From positions 1,612,001 through 1,676,000 of the forward strand of contig CM038468.1 of assembly GCA_021464415.1 (NCBI GenBank): DNA of 64,000 bases, in the 5' to 3' direction. The DNA is from Lonicera japonica. Lineage: Eukaryota > Streptophyta > Magnoliopsida > Dipsacales > Caprifoliaceae. The notes beneath the pieces were generated by a model. It was given only the letters and a program-made list of their open reading frames with translations. It was not told where the DNA came from and made no database searches. The position numbers were made by a program, and so were the translations under genes. Shown here one piece after another: positions 22,435 through 32,765 of this stretch (the first letter of the stretch is position 1; the number at the start of each line of letters is the position of its first letter).

Positions 22435-23694
22435 CTGGTATATTTAATTTATTTGGATTTGTTCATTTTTTTCCCTTCCGACCTTGTTTGATAATAGCAT
22501 GAAAAATGATAAGAAGAAAACAACTATTTTGTGTAAGAAATTAAAAAATAAGTTGAGGTATACGGTAAAATGTTTCACATCTCATACTCATTTTTATGAG
22601 TAAATGTCATATTTTTTTCTTTATCTTTTGTAAATATTTTTTCTTGCTCGCCCCCAAATAATTTTTTTCCATGGAAAAAAGTAAAAAAATAAGAGTTAAT
22701 CTCACCAAATGGCTCAATTTATTTTTCAACTTCTCACACAAATTAATTATTTTTCTTACTATTTTCCATATTCTTGTTAAACGAGGCCTATATGTTTATA
22801 TATAAGAGCCCTTTTTACCATTTCTATGTACTATATATTTGATACATTTACAAAATTCTAAATGGAAATATGCCATCCACATTCAAGAATACCAACTCCT
22901 GATGTAAAAGCACATATGTTTCTTAACAATTTCATCAAAACAATAAAGCAAACGTGTTTTTAATGTTATGTGTTCCCATTGTAAAGACTTTACTTTCAAC
23001 AAAGACCCATTAATGTGTTTTCGGTGGGGAGCGACTAGTTAATCGTAGAGGGGCAAAAAAAGTTATAGTATGTAACTCGCTTTGATATTCCGATATTTTA
23101 AGAAAATAACGCTTTAGTCAACGATGATAAAAAAATAAAATTACAAAATGTCAATTTTAAAATTATAAAGTACTTAAACGTTGAGCGAGTAATGCTTACA
23201 TTTACTGTCTTTATGTAGCGGTTATACATTGGTGGGTTATAGATCTTCAAAATGTGTAACTCATTGACACATTGGATATAATTTTCCAATAAAAAGCCGG
23301 AAAGAAAATTTGTTATTATACGGTAGGTAGCAACATGTTTTCACCTAATTGAAAGCATGTAGTTTTAGCCCTTTAAGAAGTCCCAGATTTTCACATTCTG
23401 GCTGAAATAATTGACTTTAGCCACACGAAATTACCAATAATTAATTGACTTTACCTTTAAGCAAGCTAGTCTTCCTTCCGACTTTTTTTTTTTTAAAAAA
23501 AAAAACGACTTTTAAATGAAAACATAATTGATTAGATCTGATTTTGTTATATTCATTCAAGAAAATATCATTTTAGACAAAGCAAATATATATATCTGAT
23601 TGTGTATGGCTGTGTGTGGATACAAAGAAACCTTGCGGTGCAAAACGTGAATGCATCTTACTGCCGCTAAGTTAATTTTCTCGCAAATCTCTTA
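22435..23694. repeat. Intergenic block duplicated at 60.04-61.13 kb
   Basis: Long matches to the later region include the phrases CTTGTTTGATAATARCATAG, CTCACCAAATGGCTCAA and GCCTATATGTTTATATATA. The whole block extends to about 23650. No gene is seen in either copy. Confidence 0.7.
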
Positions 23695-23989
23695 AGCCTC
23701 GTTTGATTCGGGTATTAAAAAGTGAGATGAGATTATTAATACCACTTTTTTTGATACCTTGTTTGATTCGCACAAATGTACTGAGATTATTAATATCGGG
23801 ACTAACTTAATACCACTTTTTGTGGTATAATTTAATACCAGGGGAGATGTGGTATTATTTATCGGGGATTAAGAAAAAGGAACCATATATTTTCAAAAAT
23901 GCCATTACTACTATAATATTTTCAAAAATGTCATTACTACTGTAATATTTTCAAAAATTCCATTACTACTATAATATTTTCAAAAATGC

Positions 23990-24038
<49 letters not shown>

Positions 24039-24051
24039 TTATTTTTTTTTA

Positions 24052-24088
<37 letters not shown>

Positions 24089-24295
24089 GTATTATTTTGT
24101 TATTCCAAAATATAATCCCGTATGCGAGTTACAGAACCAAACATGGTATTAACATCAGCATGGATATCCAAGTATTAATACTGCATGAATCAAACAGGGT
24201 ATTGGTATTAAATTAATACCAGGATTAATAGTCCAGTACTATTAATACTGGTATTATTAATCCCACTGACCCTAATACCTGAATCAAACGAGGCT
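23695..24295. mobile_element. Tourist/Harbinger-like MITE (601 bp)
   Basis: Both ends carry AGCCTCGTTTGATTC in inverted orientation, extended by a GGTATTA match with one difference. The direct repeat TTA flanks it at 23692-23694 and 24296-24298. The interior is rich in repeated TTAATACCA phrases and has no coding capacity. Confidence 0.8.
23989..24098. repeat. (ATT)n microsatellite inside the MITE
   Basis: A long run of ATT/TTA trinucleotides is interrupted by T-rich stretches. The predicted poly-Leu frame over it is an artefact of the repeat. Confidence 0.9.
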
Positions 24296-24298
24296 TTA

Positions 24299-25019
24299 AT
24301 ACACAGTAAAATAAAAGTTGATTATCAATTATGCTAGTTCATATTAAAATGAAAGTTCATATTAATACCACTCTTTGTACCGGGACTAACTTAATACCAC
24401 TCTTTGTACTATTAAAATGAAAATTCATATTATAATGCTAGCAATTACATTTAGTGCTATAGGATTTCAAGACGAAAGTAAGGAATAAAATAGACAAGTA
24501 AAATGAAGTTGTAGGTTAAAATTTCTAAGTGCTGTAGTTGCATGCAATAACTTCCGAATAATTGCTTCAGCCTTCAGGTGTCACTAATGTTGCTTCTTTT
24601 CAACAAAACTGCCTACTCCAAACTCTGCCTCTACAATTTTCTTTACGTAATTTTTTATTCTTGTCTTCTCCCCCAGGGTATTTAGATGATTTTATAAAAA
24701 CAAATATAGAAAAACAAAAACAAAAGAGAATGATAACAGATTAGGGAGCCAACAAGGCGAAGAAAAAAAAGGAGGGAGCCAATTTTAGAATTATTTTAGA
24801 ATGAATGTCACGGGTTCAAGCCCTTCTTTTAGAATTATTTTATAGCAATTTTTGGTGCAAGGGGGCAACTTGGTAATTTTGTGTACATATGAAAACCTCC
24901 TCTAGCTATTTAATATATATATATACAGTATGGATAGATGAAAATTTAGGCAAATTCATTTTCCTTTCATTTCTTCATCTTCTACAAACAAGAGTTATTT
25001 CCATTTGTTCCTTCCCACC
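24299..25019. other. Intergenic, no gene seen
   Basis: It includes a partial echo of the preceding MITE (TAATACCACTCTTTGTA occurs twice near 24365-24410). There is no supported gene. Confidence 0.4.
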
Positions 25020-25620
25020 ATTTTAAATCAATTTCATACGGATTAATCATTTCATTTCCATCCCCTCTTGTCAGTCCAAACGCACTGTAAAGCACCAAGA
25101 GAAGATACAAACTTACATGGTTCACTTCACCCTACAAGGCCTAAATCAATTGAACTTGCAACATCATTTCTTATTGATTCTTCTTCTAATTAAATTCTTA
25201 CAGTTTTCCTGATACATGAATGGAACCTATATATATAGGCCTAAAATGAAATACATGTAAATGCCGGTTAGCAATATCCTCCACGCGATCTTTGAACAAA
25301 CAAACAGCAGAAAAACCAGATAGATGGACAGCATCTCATACTCGTGCAGCAATTAATAGTAAACTTAGCGCCGTAATTTAAACCAAATATTAGTTAAATA
25401 TGACAAGATTAGTGAAATATTGTGTAGACTGCTTTTATATAATACACTTTATTTTTGCTCTGTTATTTCTTTTTTCAATATTCAGTTTTCCCTGCCCTTT
25501 TCTTTTAACATTCTAATAATGTAATAACACGATAAGATGTTAAAGTTGATTATCCAAAATATATACAAATGAATGGAGACAGTAAACCCATGGAATAGTT
25601 GTTACTAAACTTTAATTTGG
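25020..25620. repeat. Direct duplication, copy 1
   Basis: About 600 bp match 26836-27418 at a spacing of about 1816 bp, with small indels. Both contain CAACATCATTTCTTATTGAT and AACAAACAAACAGCAGAAAA. Read on the minus strand, the central part resembles the sequence around 49900-49975 downstream of the CNL gene, so it may be an old resistance-gene 3' flank. Confidence 0.75.
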
Positions 25621-25654
25621 TCGTATAACTTTTAAGTATAAAATGAACTTATGT

Positions 25655-26060
25655 GCTTTGCTTGATTTATGTCTCAATTGCCTGTTCGGCTAAAGCTCCT
25701 TTCAATGAGAAATCTAGTTAGGAATATGGTTAAAGAAATCAAGTTAAGGTGGTTTATGGTAATGGTCTGGTTCAGATGAATTGTCGAAAGTAAGCTGAAA
25801 GTCATGTTCGCATTAAGGTGGTTTATGATAATGGTACAGTTCAGACGAACTGTTAAAATGAGAATGAAGAAAATAGAAAATGCCAATGGAAGAGAAAGGA
25901 TGCAAAGAGATTATAAGGATGTACTGGTTAAAAAGAGACTGAAAAATGAAAGGGAGACAATTAACAAAATGAGTTGTTGAAAATAAGCTGCACAGACGCT
26001 GAACCATCAAAATCGCATACATCACAACAAATTGGTGAAATAAGAAAGGTGATGAAGTTG
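25655..26060. repeat. Copy of the RLP downstream flank
   Basis: 25655-25830 matches 15610-15760. 25855-26060 matches 28725-28935 and, more weakly, 52935-53095; the shared phrase is AGAAAGGATGCAAAGAGATT. No coding sequence is present. Confidence 0.65.
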
Positions 26061-26519
26061 CTCATGCATGTTTACGTACATTAAGGTGCGTATACAGATT
26101 ACTATTCCCTCTTGGTGAGAAATAAGATTAATTGCATTTGATTGTTTCACATGGAAACGAATTGAATTCTATACAATTCTTTTAAGTGGGAAAGCTTTCT
26201 GTTGAAAACAAACACTTGGTGCACTTTTGAAATATGGATACATGAAAGAAATGAGAAAACTAAGGACAAACGAAGTTGAACCACATAAAACTAAGTCCAT
26301 GGAAAATTAGGCAATCAAGCACTAGTAAACATGGAAACATAAGCGATTTTGAACCTTTTCTGCAGGACCGAAGTTTAATCAAACGCATGTAAGTATGAGA
26401 ATGCTAGTTCTGGCTAAAGAAAGGCATCTTCAAAAATCAAGACTGAATATGAAACAGTTCTTTTTATTTTGTTTTCATTGACTAGCTTCTCAAAATGCCA
26501 AAACAGATGCTCAAGATAT
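26061..26519. other. Intergenic, no gene seen
   Basis: Nothing recognisable beyond AT-rich unique sequence. Confidence 0.4.
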
Positions 26520-26830
26520 ATATTTTGGATTAATGACGACTATCCTCGGTCTTGAATTTTTTTCACAGAATTTTTATATTTACAATGGATCTTGTTTTAT
26601 AAATACTAATTAGTATATTTCGAAAACATAAATTTTATTAAAATTCGACTTTCGAATTAGAAGTTATGACACTAGAGACTTTGTAATGGCCAGTTTTTAT
26701 CCCCAAAAGTACCTTGCAAAATAAGTCCTTGCTTTCTTAATGCTGTCCCGACTTCACATTAATTAGGGAAGACTAATTGAAAGATCCATTAATTTTTATG
26801 GCCACCACTACTTGTTCAGCTTAGAAAATC
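26520..26830 (-). repeat. Orphan RLP promoter copy B
   Basis: TTTGTAATGGCCAGTTTTTATC at 26682 onward is nearly the same as the start region of RLP gene 1 (TTGTAATGGCCGGTTTTTAT). The part at 26520-26660 matches 59625-59760 (CTATCCTCGGTCTTGAATTT). No receptor coding sequence lies downstream. Confidence 0.65.
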
Positions 26831-26835
26831 CATTC

Positions 26836-27418
26836 ATTTTAATTCCTTTTCATACTAATTAATCATTTCATTTCCATTCCTTTTTGTCAATCCAAACGCA
26901 CAGTAAAGCACCAAGAGAAGATATAAATTTTCATGGTTCACTTCACCTACAAGGCCTAAATCAATTGAACTTGCAACATCATTTCTTATTGATTCTTCTT
27001 CTAAATACATATATGGAAGGCCTAAAATGAAATACATGTAAATCCCAGTTAGCAATATCCTCCACGCAATCTTCGAACAAACAAACAGCAGAAAAACCAG
27101 ATAGATGCACATCAGCATCTACTCCTGCAGCAATAGCAAAGTTAGCGCCATAATTTACACTAAATATTAGTTAAATATATATATGACAAGATAAGATTTA
27201 TTTTTCCTGTATTATAGACTGCTTATATGTACAGTTTATTTTTCCTGTATTATTTCTTTTTTCAATATCCAGTTTTCCCTTCCCTTTCCTTTTAACATTC
27301 TAATAAAGTAATAACACAATAAGATTTGAAAGTTGATTATCCAAAATGTATACAAATGAACAGTGATGGTAAACGTACCCATAGAGTAATTGTTACTAAA
27401 GTCTAGCTTTAATTTCCT
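26836..27418. repeat. Direct duplication, copy 2
   Basis: Partner of 25020-25620. A minus-strand frame of 87 codons (26855-27118) exists only in this copy and is not preserved in the other, so it is not called as a gene. Confidence 0.75.
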
Positions 27419-27559
27419 TGTACGTGTGAACACCTCAATCCACGACTCTCGAGTGAACCTAATTTTCATACAAAACAAGCATTCTGCATCAAGTCTTAAG
27501 TCATCATGCATACAGGAGACCATTAGGAAAAATCCTGACTTTCAAGCGCATCAGGAATC

Positions 27560-28640
27560 TACCACAACCAATGTCACCACTTCACTTACTAGAACGGGGA
27601 TCGACCTGCCCGGTCAGGTCGCGGGGTGAGAGGCAGCCACACGCTCCCCAACCGCATGGCTACATCCTAGCCGTACGGTTGGCTTTGAGCCGCACGCTTG
27701 AGCCGCATACCCTAGCCGCACGGTTGACTCCCAACCTTATGGTTGGCTTCGAGCCGCACACCTTAGCCGCAGCCCTCCCAACCGCACGGCTGGCTCCTAG
27801 CAGCACGGCTACCTAGGCTATTTTTATGCATTTTCTCTCTCTATAAATAAGACCCTTGGGGTCTCATTTGAGGGATCAACATTCAAGTAAGTTTTAGAGA
27901 GAGAAAACTCTGTCTAGATTATTAGGAAGAGAATTTTTAGAGAGAGAAAGTTCTAGAGAGAGAAAGAAGCAAGCAAGCAATTTTTATTCTTTAAGCGCAT
28001 CAGGTACGTCTTTATACCACTCTTCTGATTTCAATTACTGCACAAGTTTTAATCAAGAAAATTAGATAACTTGCAAAGAAGTCCACTGCAGTCAAAACAA
28101 GTCATTTCTAAGTTTTACAAGAAATCTAAAATTCATTTTGACACGTTTTCAAAACAAAACCAAATACAAAAACAGTTTCCAAACAAGTGGAACTACGAGA
28201 CTCTGATTTCATTCTACGAATGAATACGTAGGCACTCGCAAAGCTTGAGTCTGATTTTATAAATATTGTTTTAAACTGAACTTATCGAAAAGGACTATTT
28301 GAAACATAATTCAAACTACTTGCAAGATATCTAAAACGGGAATTAGATGCATGATCCATTAAGAGACCGAAAGGGCGAATTGGGTGCCTAACACCTTCCC
28401 AATTCGTAACATAGTTCTTGAACCCTAGCAAAACAAATTATCAATGAATCTCTGGTTTTAAACATACGAAAGATAATTCATTTTTGAATTGTTCTTCGTA
28501 CGATGTTTTGTTTGTTTTCTCGTAAAACAAACTGACGACTCTACAAAATATGTTTTCCTTCAAAACAAGAAAAAACGAAGAAACCCCGAGAAGGACGGGT
28601 CGGAGATCCAAGTTCTCACAGTACGGTTTAGACGAAACAG
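27560..28640 (+). mobile_element. Fragment of an LTR retroelement (promoter and leader)
   Basis: A GC-rich stretch (27600-27810) of imperfect repeats around AGCCGCACGGTTGGCT precedes a TATA box (TATAAATA, 27842-27849) and a purine-rich AGAGAGAG leader. Further on, GGTGCCTAACACCTTCCCAA (28389-28408) resembles a phrase common in leaders of plant gypsy elements of the Tat group; that link is from memory and weak. There are no gag or pol frames and no second LTR nearby, so it is a truncated or solo insertion. The phrase AAGCGCATCAGG occurs at both 27544 and 27995. Confidence 0.45.
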
Positions 28641-28669
28641 GAAAAGTATGTGTCTTTTAACTATTGATT

Positions 28670-28940
28670 AGTGAAATTCATGTAGGATGATGAAATTCTA
28701 TTTGAAAAAAAATGGAAAGTAGAAGGGAAAAAAATGCAAATGGAAGAGAAAGGATGCAAAGAGATTATAAAGATCGATGTACAAGTTAGAAAGAGAATGA
28801 ATAGGAGAATGATTAAAGGGAGGCAATTAACATACCGAATTGTTGAAAATAAGATGTATAGATCGAGACTAAACCATCAAAATCACGTACGTGACAATAA
28901 ACTGGTGAAATAAGAGAAGTAATGAAGTAGCGCACACATG
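28670..28940. repeat. Copy of the RLP/CNL flank block
   Basis: Matches 25855-26060 through AGAGAAAGGATGCAAAGAGA, ACCATCAAAATC and TGGTGAAATAAGA. Confidence 0.6.
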
Positions 28941-29774
28941 ACTCGAGCTTTGGCCACCCAACCAACCATAGTTGTTGTGACGAGGATACAGTACTACAAG
29001 TGGAAGAATAGTAGCAAAAATAAATGACGCTCCTTTTAAAGAATAATCAGAACAGAGGCGAAACCCACTTAAGCGCACCACAGCACATGCTTAATGAAAA
29101 AGACCAGCAACAGAGAATTCTTATTTAGACAGCATCAGCAGCAGCCAAAGCAGTAGAAAAGCTAGCACCAGAAAAATGGATCGAACCAAATTAAGCTTAG
29201 CTAAATTTAATAATAATATTCCACGTCAATACACATATAGCTATACTAAAAAAATATATAGAAAAAAAAACACACATATATGGTTTACTGCTAGCCAAAA
29301 TTTTACATTCTTATAGTTTACAATATCATAAGATTTTTCAAAGAAAGATATTAATAGATAATAATTCTAGTATTTTCAGCGACAGAATGAAAGTGGGTTC
29401 CCCCAAAATATTTTAATTAAAAAAGAAAATTTTCCCTTGAAATTATTATTACTAGAGTTACTTATATTTGTAATCATAGTAATAAATGCTAGTAGTCAAA
29501 TGTTAGTACAAAGTAATGTGTGTTGCCTGATGTCTCAATATATTGTCCTCCATTCAATCGATCAATTTATGAAAATGCAAATTAATGTTTCCAAAGTAAT
29601 TGTAAAGAGATCTAACTAATGTATAGAGTATAATGATAGTTAAAAAGGAATGGAAAAAACATATAGCCAATGTCCAATATAATTGAAGATAAACCGGGCA
29701 TACAACAAAAGCATACAAGTGTTGTGCAGCTTTCTTTTGGTGAGGCATTGCATTGCTTTGACTATGGGCATAGT
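28941..29774. other. Intergenic, no gene seen
   Basis: AT-rich. A short match to 53970-54040 and 16560-16620 (GGCATTGCATTG near 29740) shows it also belongs to the duplicated flank family. Confidence 0.45.
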
Positions 29775-32085
29775 CATCAGTTTCTTGCATCCGCAAATCT
29801 CTAGGGATTGGAGAGAGGAGAGCCTTCCCGGCCAGCACGGGAGAGCCTCCGACCCATTAAACAGCCCATCAAATTCCTATAACGCCAAAGCTGTCAATGA
29901 GAAGAGGTGCTGAAGTTACTTAGGCAAAGACCCGAGCTTCGGCCACCTAATCAAACTTAGACTCTTCAGCAAGGAGGCTGCCCTATTATAGGGCCAGGGA
30001 TAGTAATCAAGCTCCTTAAAAAATGCGCCTAAGCACAAATTTGTAAGTTTGGTTCGAAAATGTAAATTTGGAAGAGTCGCTAGAGCAAGGTAGTGACGAA
30101 TGGTTAAATCTTCAAGTGATGTGCAGGATTCTAGGGCATTGTTAACCAAATACAACTCTTTGTCGAAAGTTCGGATGATCAAACTTCATAGTGAGGTTTT
30201 GTTTCTCAACAAGCCTTCCAGTCGCAGGCCACTCTTGTTTCTGTTAATTTTCAATATAGTATTTGATGGAAAGTGGCTAGGAATTCTACTCAGCCTGTAG
30301 CAATCTTCTATTATCAACTTCCAAAGGCACGGGAATAGCCTGGATAATAGTGACGGTATCAAGGAGGCTACCCTACGGTAGGGCCAGGGATAGTAATCAA
30401 GCTCCTCAAAAAATGCGCCTAAGCACAAATTTGTAAGTTTGGTTAGAAAATGTAAATCTGGAAGAGTCGCTAGAGCAAGGTAGTGACGAATGGTTAAATC
30501 TTCAAGTGATCGATGTGCAGGATTCTAGGGCATTGTTAGCCAAATACAACTTTTTGTCGAAAGTTCGGATGATCAAACTTCATAGTGAGGTTTTGTTTCT
30601 CAACAAGCCTTCCAGTCGCAGGCCACTCTTGTTTTTGTTAATTTTCAATATAGTATTTGATGGAAAGTGGCTAGGAATTCTACTCAGCCTGTAGCAATCT
30701 TCTATTAACAACTTCCAAAGGCACGGGAATAGCCTGGATAATAGTGACGGTATCAGTGCTCTAGACAACTCCGTTAGATATTGAACACACCTTAGAGAGA
30801 GTTCTCTTAGTGATGGAAATATCATAACGGCTGCTTCTTCCCCAGCACTACCACTTGCATAATGCGTCCGATAGAATTCTGACCCAATATGTTTCAAATT
30901 ATTCATTTCATTGATGTTGAGAAACTTGAGATTCAGGAGCGGGCCGAGGATTGGTACTTTCTTGCATTTGTAGTATTTCAATGTGAGGCTTACCAAGCTA
31001 TTAAGTACTAGTAGAGGCCGATTTTCCATTATCACCCACAATGGAAATTTACGATCCTTAAAGTTTTGCATAACTAAGCTTATCATATTCGAGCGAGGTT
31101 CAAGTCCCTCCACCGTAGTCTTGCTAGGAACCCCAGTGAAACTCCAAAGCATTGATGTTCAACTTTTTGTACAAATTTGCACTTCTGGATTCTTCTAGGC
31201 TTCTCACGTCCTCAAGCCCAATTTTTTTTAATTCACCTTCAAGATTATTCAAGCTTCCCAAATCCTCTATGTGGCATCCTCAGTCTCTACTGTGAAGAAT
31301 GAAAATATCTTAAAAGAGGTCAATTGCCGCACCCCAGTGAATATGCATTGGTTCCAGTGACAGATTTTAGTTTTACCATGTGGTTTAAAAGCCTTGGGAC
31401 CTTAAAATAATTGGAAACACACACCCATATTCTTTGATCAAAATGACTCACCACCTTCTCATCCTTATAAACAAACAAAGCAAGAATCGTTTTCACTTGA
31501 CCAAGCATTCCCACACAATGTTGATGATTTGTAATCCTTTTCATCGTCTGGGTTAAGTAACATATTCTACTATATTAGATATATCCTTATCCCTTCCCAC
31601 AACTTTTAACTCATCCATATAGGGGTGGTTCAATTGGATTTCTTTAGGATCGGCAATGCTATTTATCAATTCCACCATCCCAAGTCCTATCTTACCGGAT
31701 TCTTTGTAAATGTGATCTAAGGATATTTCTAATTTTGTGACCCATACTTAGACGAAATGCAAGTGGATTTCTTAAGGGAGAAAAGAAGTCGTGTACATTG
31801 TTCTGCGTTCGATCTTTCTTCACTACCTTTTGGCAAAGAACTTTGTAAACGAACTCGTCCAAAATGACATCAGCAGCATAAGCTGCAGCATTGAGTTTTT
31901 TCAGCCAAAGTTTTACAGATATCATGGTCAGTTGCTTGCTCTCGGCATCATATAGTAATTAAAGCTTGGATCATTTCCAGCTAGTAAGCCTTTCAATCTA
32001 ACCATTGAAACCCCAAGCAAGGGTCACCTTTTCACCTGCAAGTGAAAGTACCTTGCTTATGATTTCTTCTGCGCGCAATATCACT
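29775..32085 (-). pseudogene. CC-NBS-LRR (CNL) resistance-gene pseudogene with internal deletion
   Basis: Read on the minus strand it follows the CNL gene at 44016-47308. The Rx-type coiled-coil region is at 31692-32085 (KLWLKKLNAAAYAADVILDE). A ruined P-loop follows near 31490, reading GMLGQVKTIL where the relative has GMPGQGKTTL, then RIWVCVSNYFKVPRLLN. At about 31340 it jumps to sequence matching the relative after position 45970, so kinase-2 through MHD and the first LRRs are gone. LRR fragments continue to 29775 and include a tandem duplication. Frameshifts and stops are frequent. An active CNL is a cytoplasmic nucleotide-switch immune receptor; this copy is dead. Confidence 0.88.
29971..30754 (-). 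repeat. 390-bp tandem duplication inside the CNL pseudogene
   Basis: Unit 1 (29971-30360) and unit 2 (30361-30754) are almost identical, both opening AAGGAGGCT and both containing GTGACGAATGGTTAAATCTT. Unit 2 has a 4-bp insertion (CGAT). The length of 390 bp is 130 codons, so the event kept the LRR frame when it occurred. Confidence 0.9.
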
Positions 32086-32189
32086 TGCAAAAATTTCTTA
32101 CATATTTTCTTTTGATTGATAACGGAGGAAGAAAAAGAATTTTTTTTTCTTTTGCAAAATGCTCACAAGTTTATGGTTTTACACTTTTA

Positions 32190-32712
32190 TGAAGATTTGG
32201 CTCTGTATAGGAATCCTATTCTTATTAGGTTTTATTTTGTCTAATTCTTAATTGGCTTTGTATTGTCCAAATCCTAGTTGGATTTGTATTATCCAAATTC
32301 TAGTAGGTTTTGGCTTTGTGAAATTCTAGACCCATATGATTTATACTATATAAATAAACCCTTTGTCATAGGTTTTATTCATGAGTTGTGTTGTATTATT
32401 TACTAGCTAGATCATAGAGTATATTTGAGAAATAATATTGAGAGCTCTAATTGGTGGCTAGGGTTTGTTTTGCGCGTTGTACTCAGAATTGGTTTCATCA
32501 ATAATAGCTATCACCCGGTGGATTAGTGACGGTTTTGCTGACACCACTTAATTGCTTGCGTGCTTGGTTAATTGTTTTCTTCTTTAATCTTTTATTTTTC
32601 GTATTACTTGAATATATTAGTGGTGCTTATTTCTTTAATTATTGTACGCATAATAATACTGTCGATCCTACGCTTGTGCTAAGATTTGTTCTAACGGTAT
32701 CTTAACACAACA
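32190..32712 (+). repeat. 5' LTR of the copia element
   Basis: Runs from TGAAGATTTGGCTCTG to TTAACACAACA. A TATA-like ACTATATAAATAAACC lies at about 32345-32360. Confidence 0.9.
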
Positions 32713-32715
32713 ATT

Positions 32716-32727
32716 TGGTATCAGAGT
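32716..32727 (+). other. Primer binding site of the copia element
   Basis: TGGTATCAGAGT, complementary to the 3' end of plant initiator Met-tRNA apart from the last base, lies three bases after the LTR. Confidence 0.85.
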
Positions 32728-32765
32728 AAGGTTTATTCCTTGGAATAATTGTGTGATAGTTAGAG

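Noticed and set aside
23986..24216. Poly-Leu/Ile frame
   Set aside because: It is an artefact of the ATT microsatellite.
24811..24832. GTCACGGGTTCAAGCCC, resembling a pol III B box (SINE or tRNA)
   Set aside because: There is no A box at the right distance, no cloverleaf and no defined SINE end, so the match is too short to call.
26855..27118. 87-codon hydrophobic frame, considered as an RLP membrane segment
   Set aside because: The frame is not preserved in the sister duplication at 25020-25620 and lacks the conserved RLP tail motifs.
31085..31110. A GGTTCAAGTCCC-like B box on the plus strand
   Set aside because: It lies within the LRR coding sequence of the CNL pseudogene and is explained by the conserved codons there.
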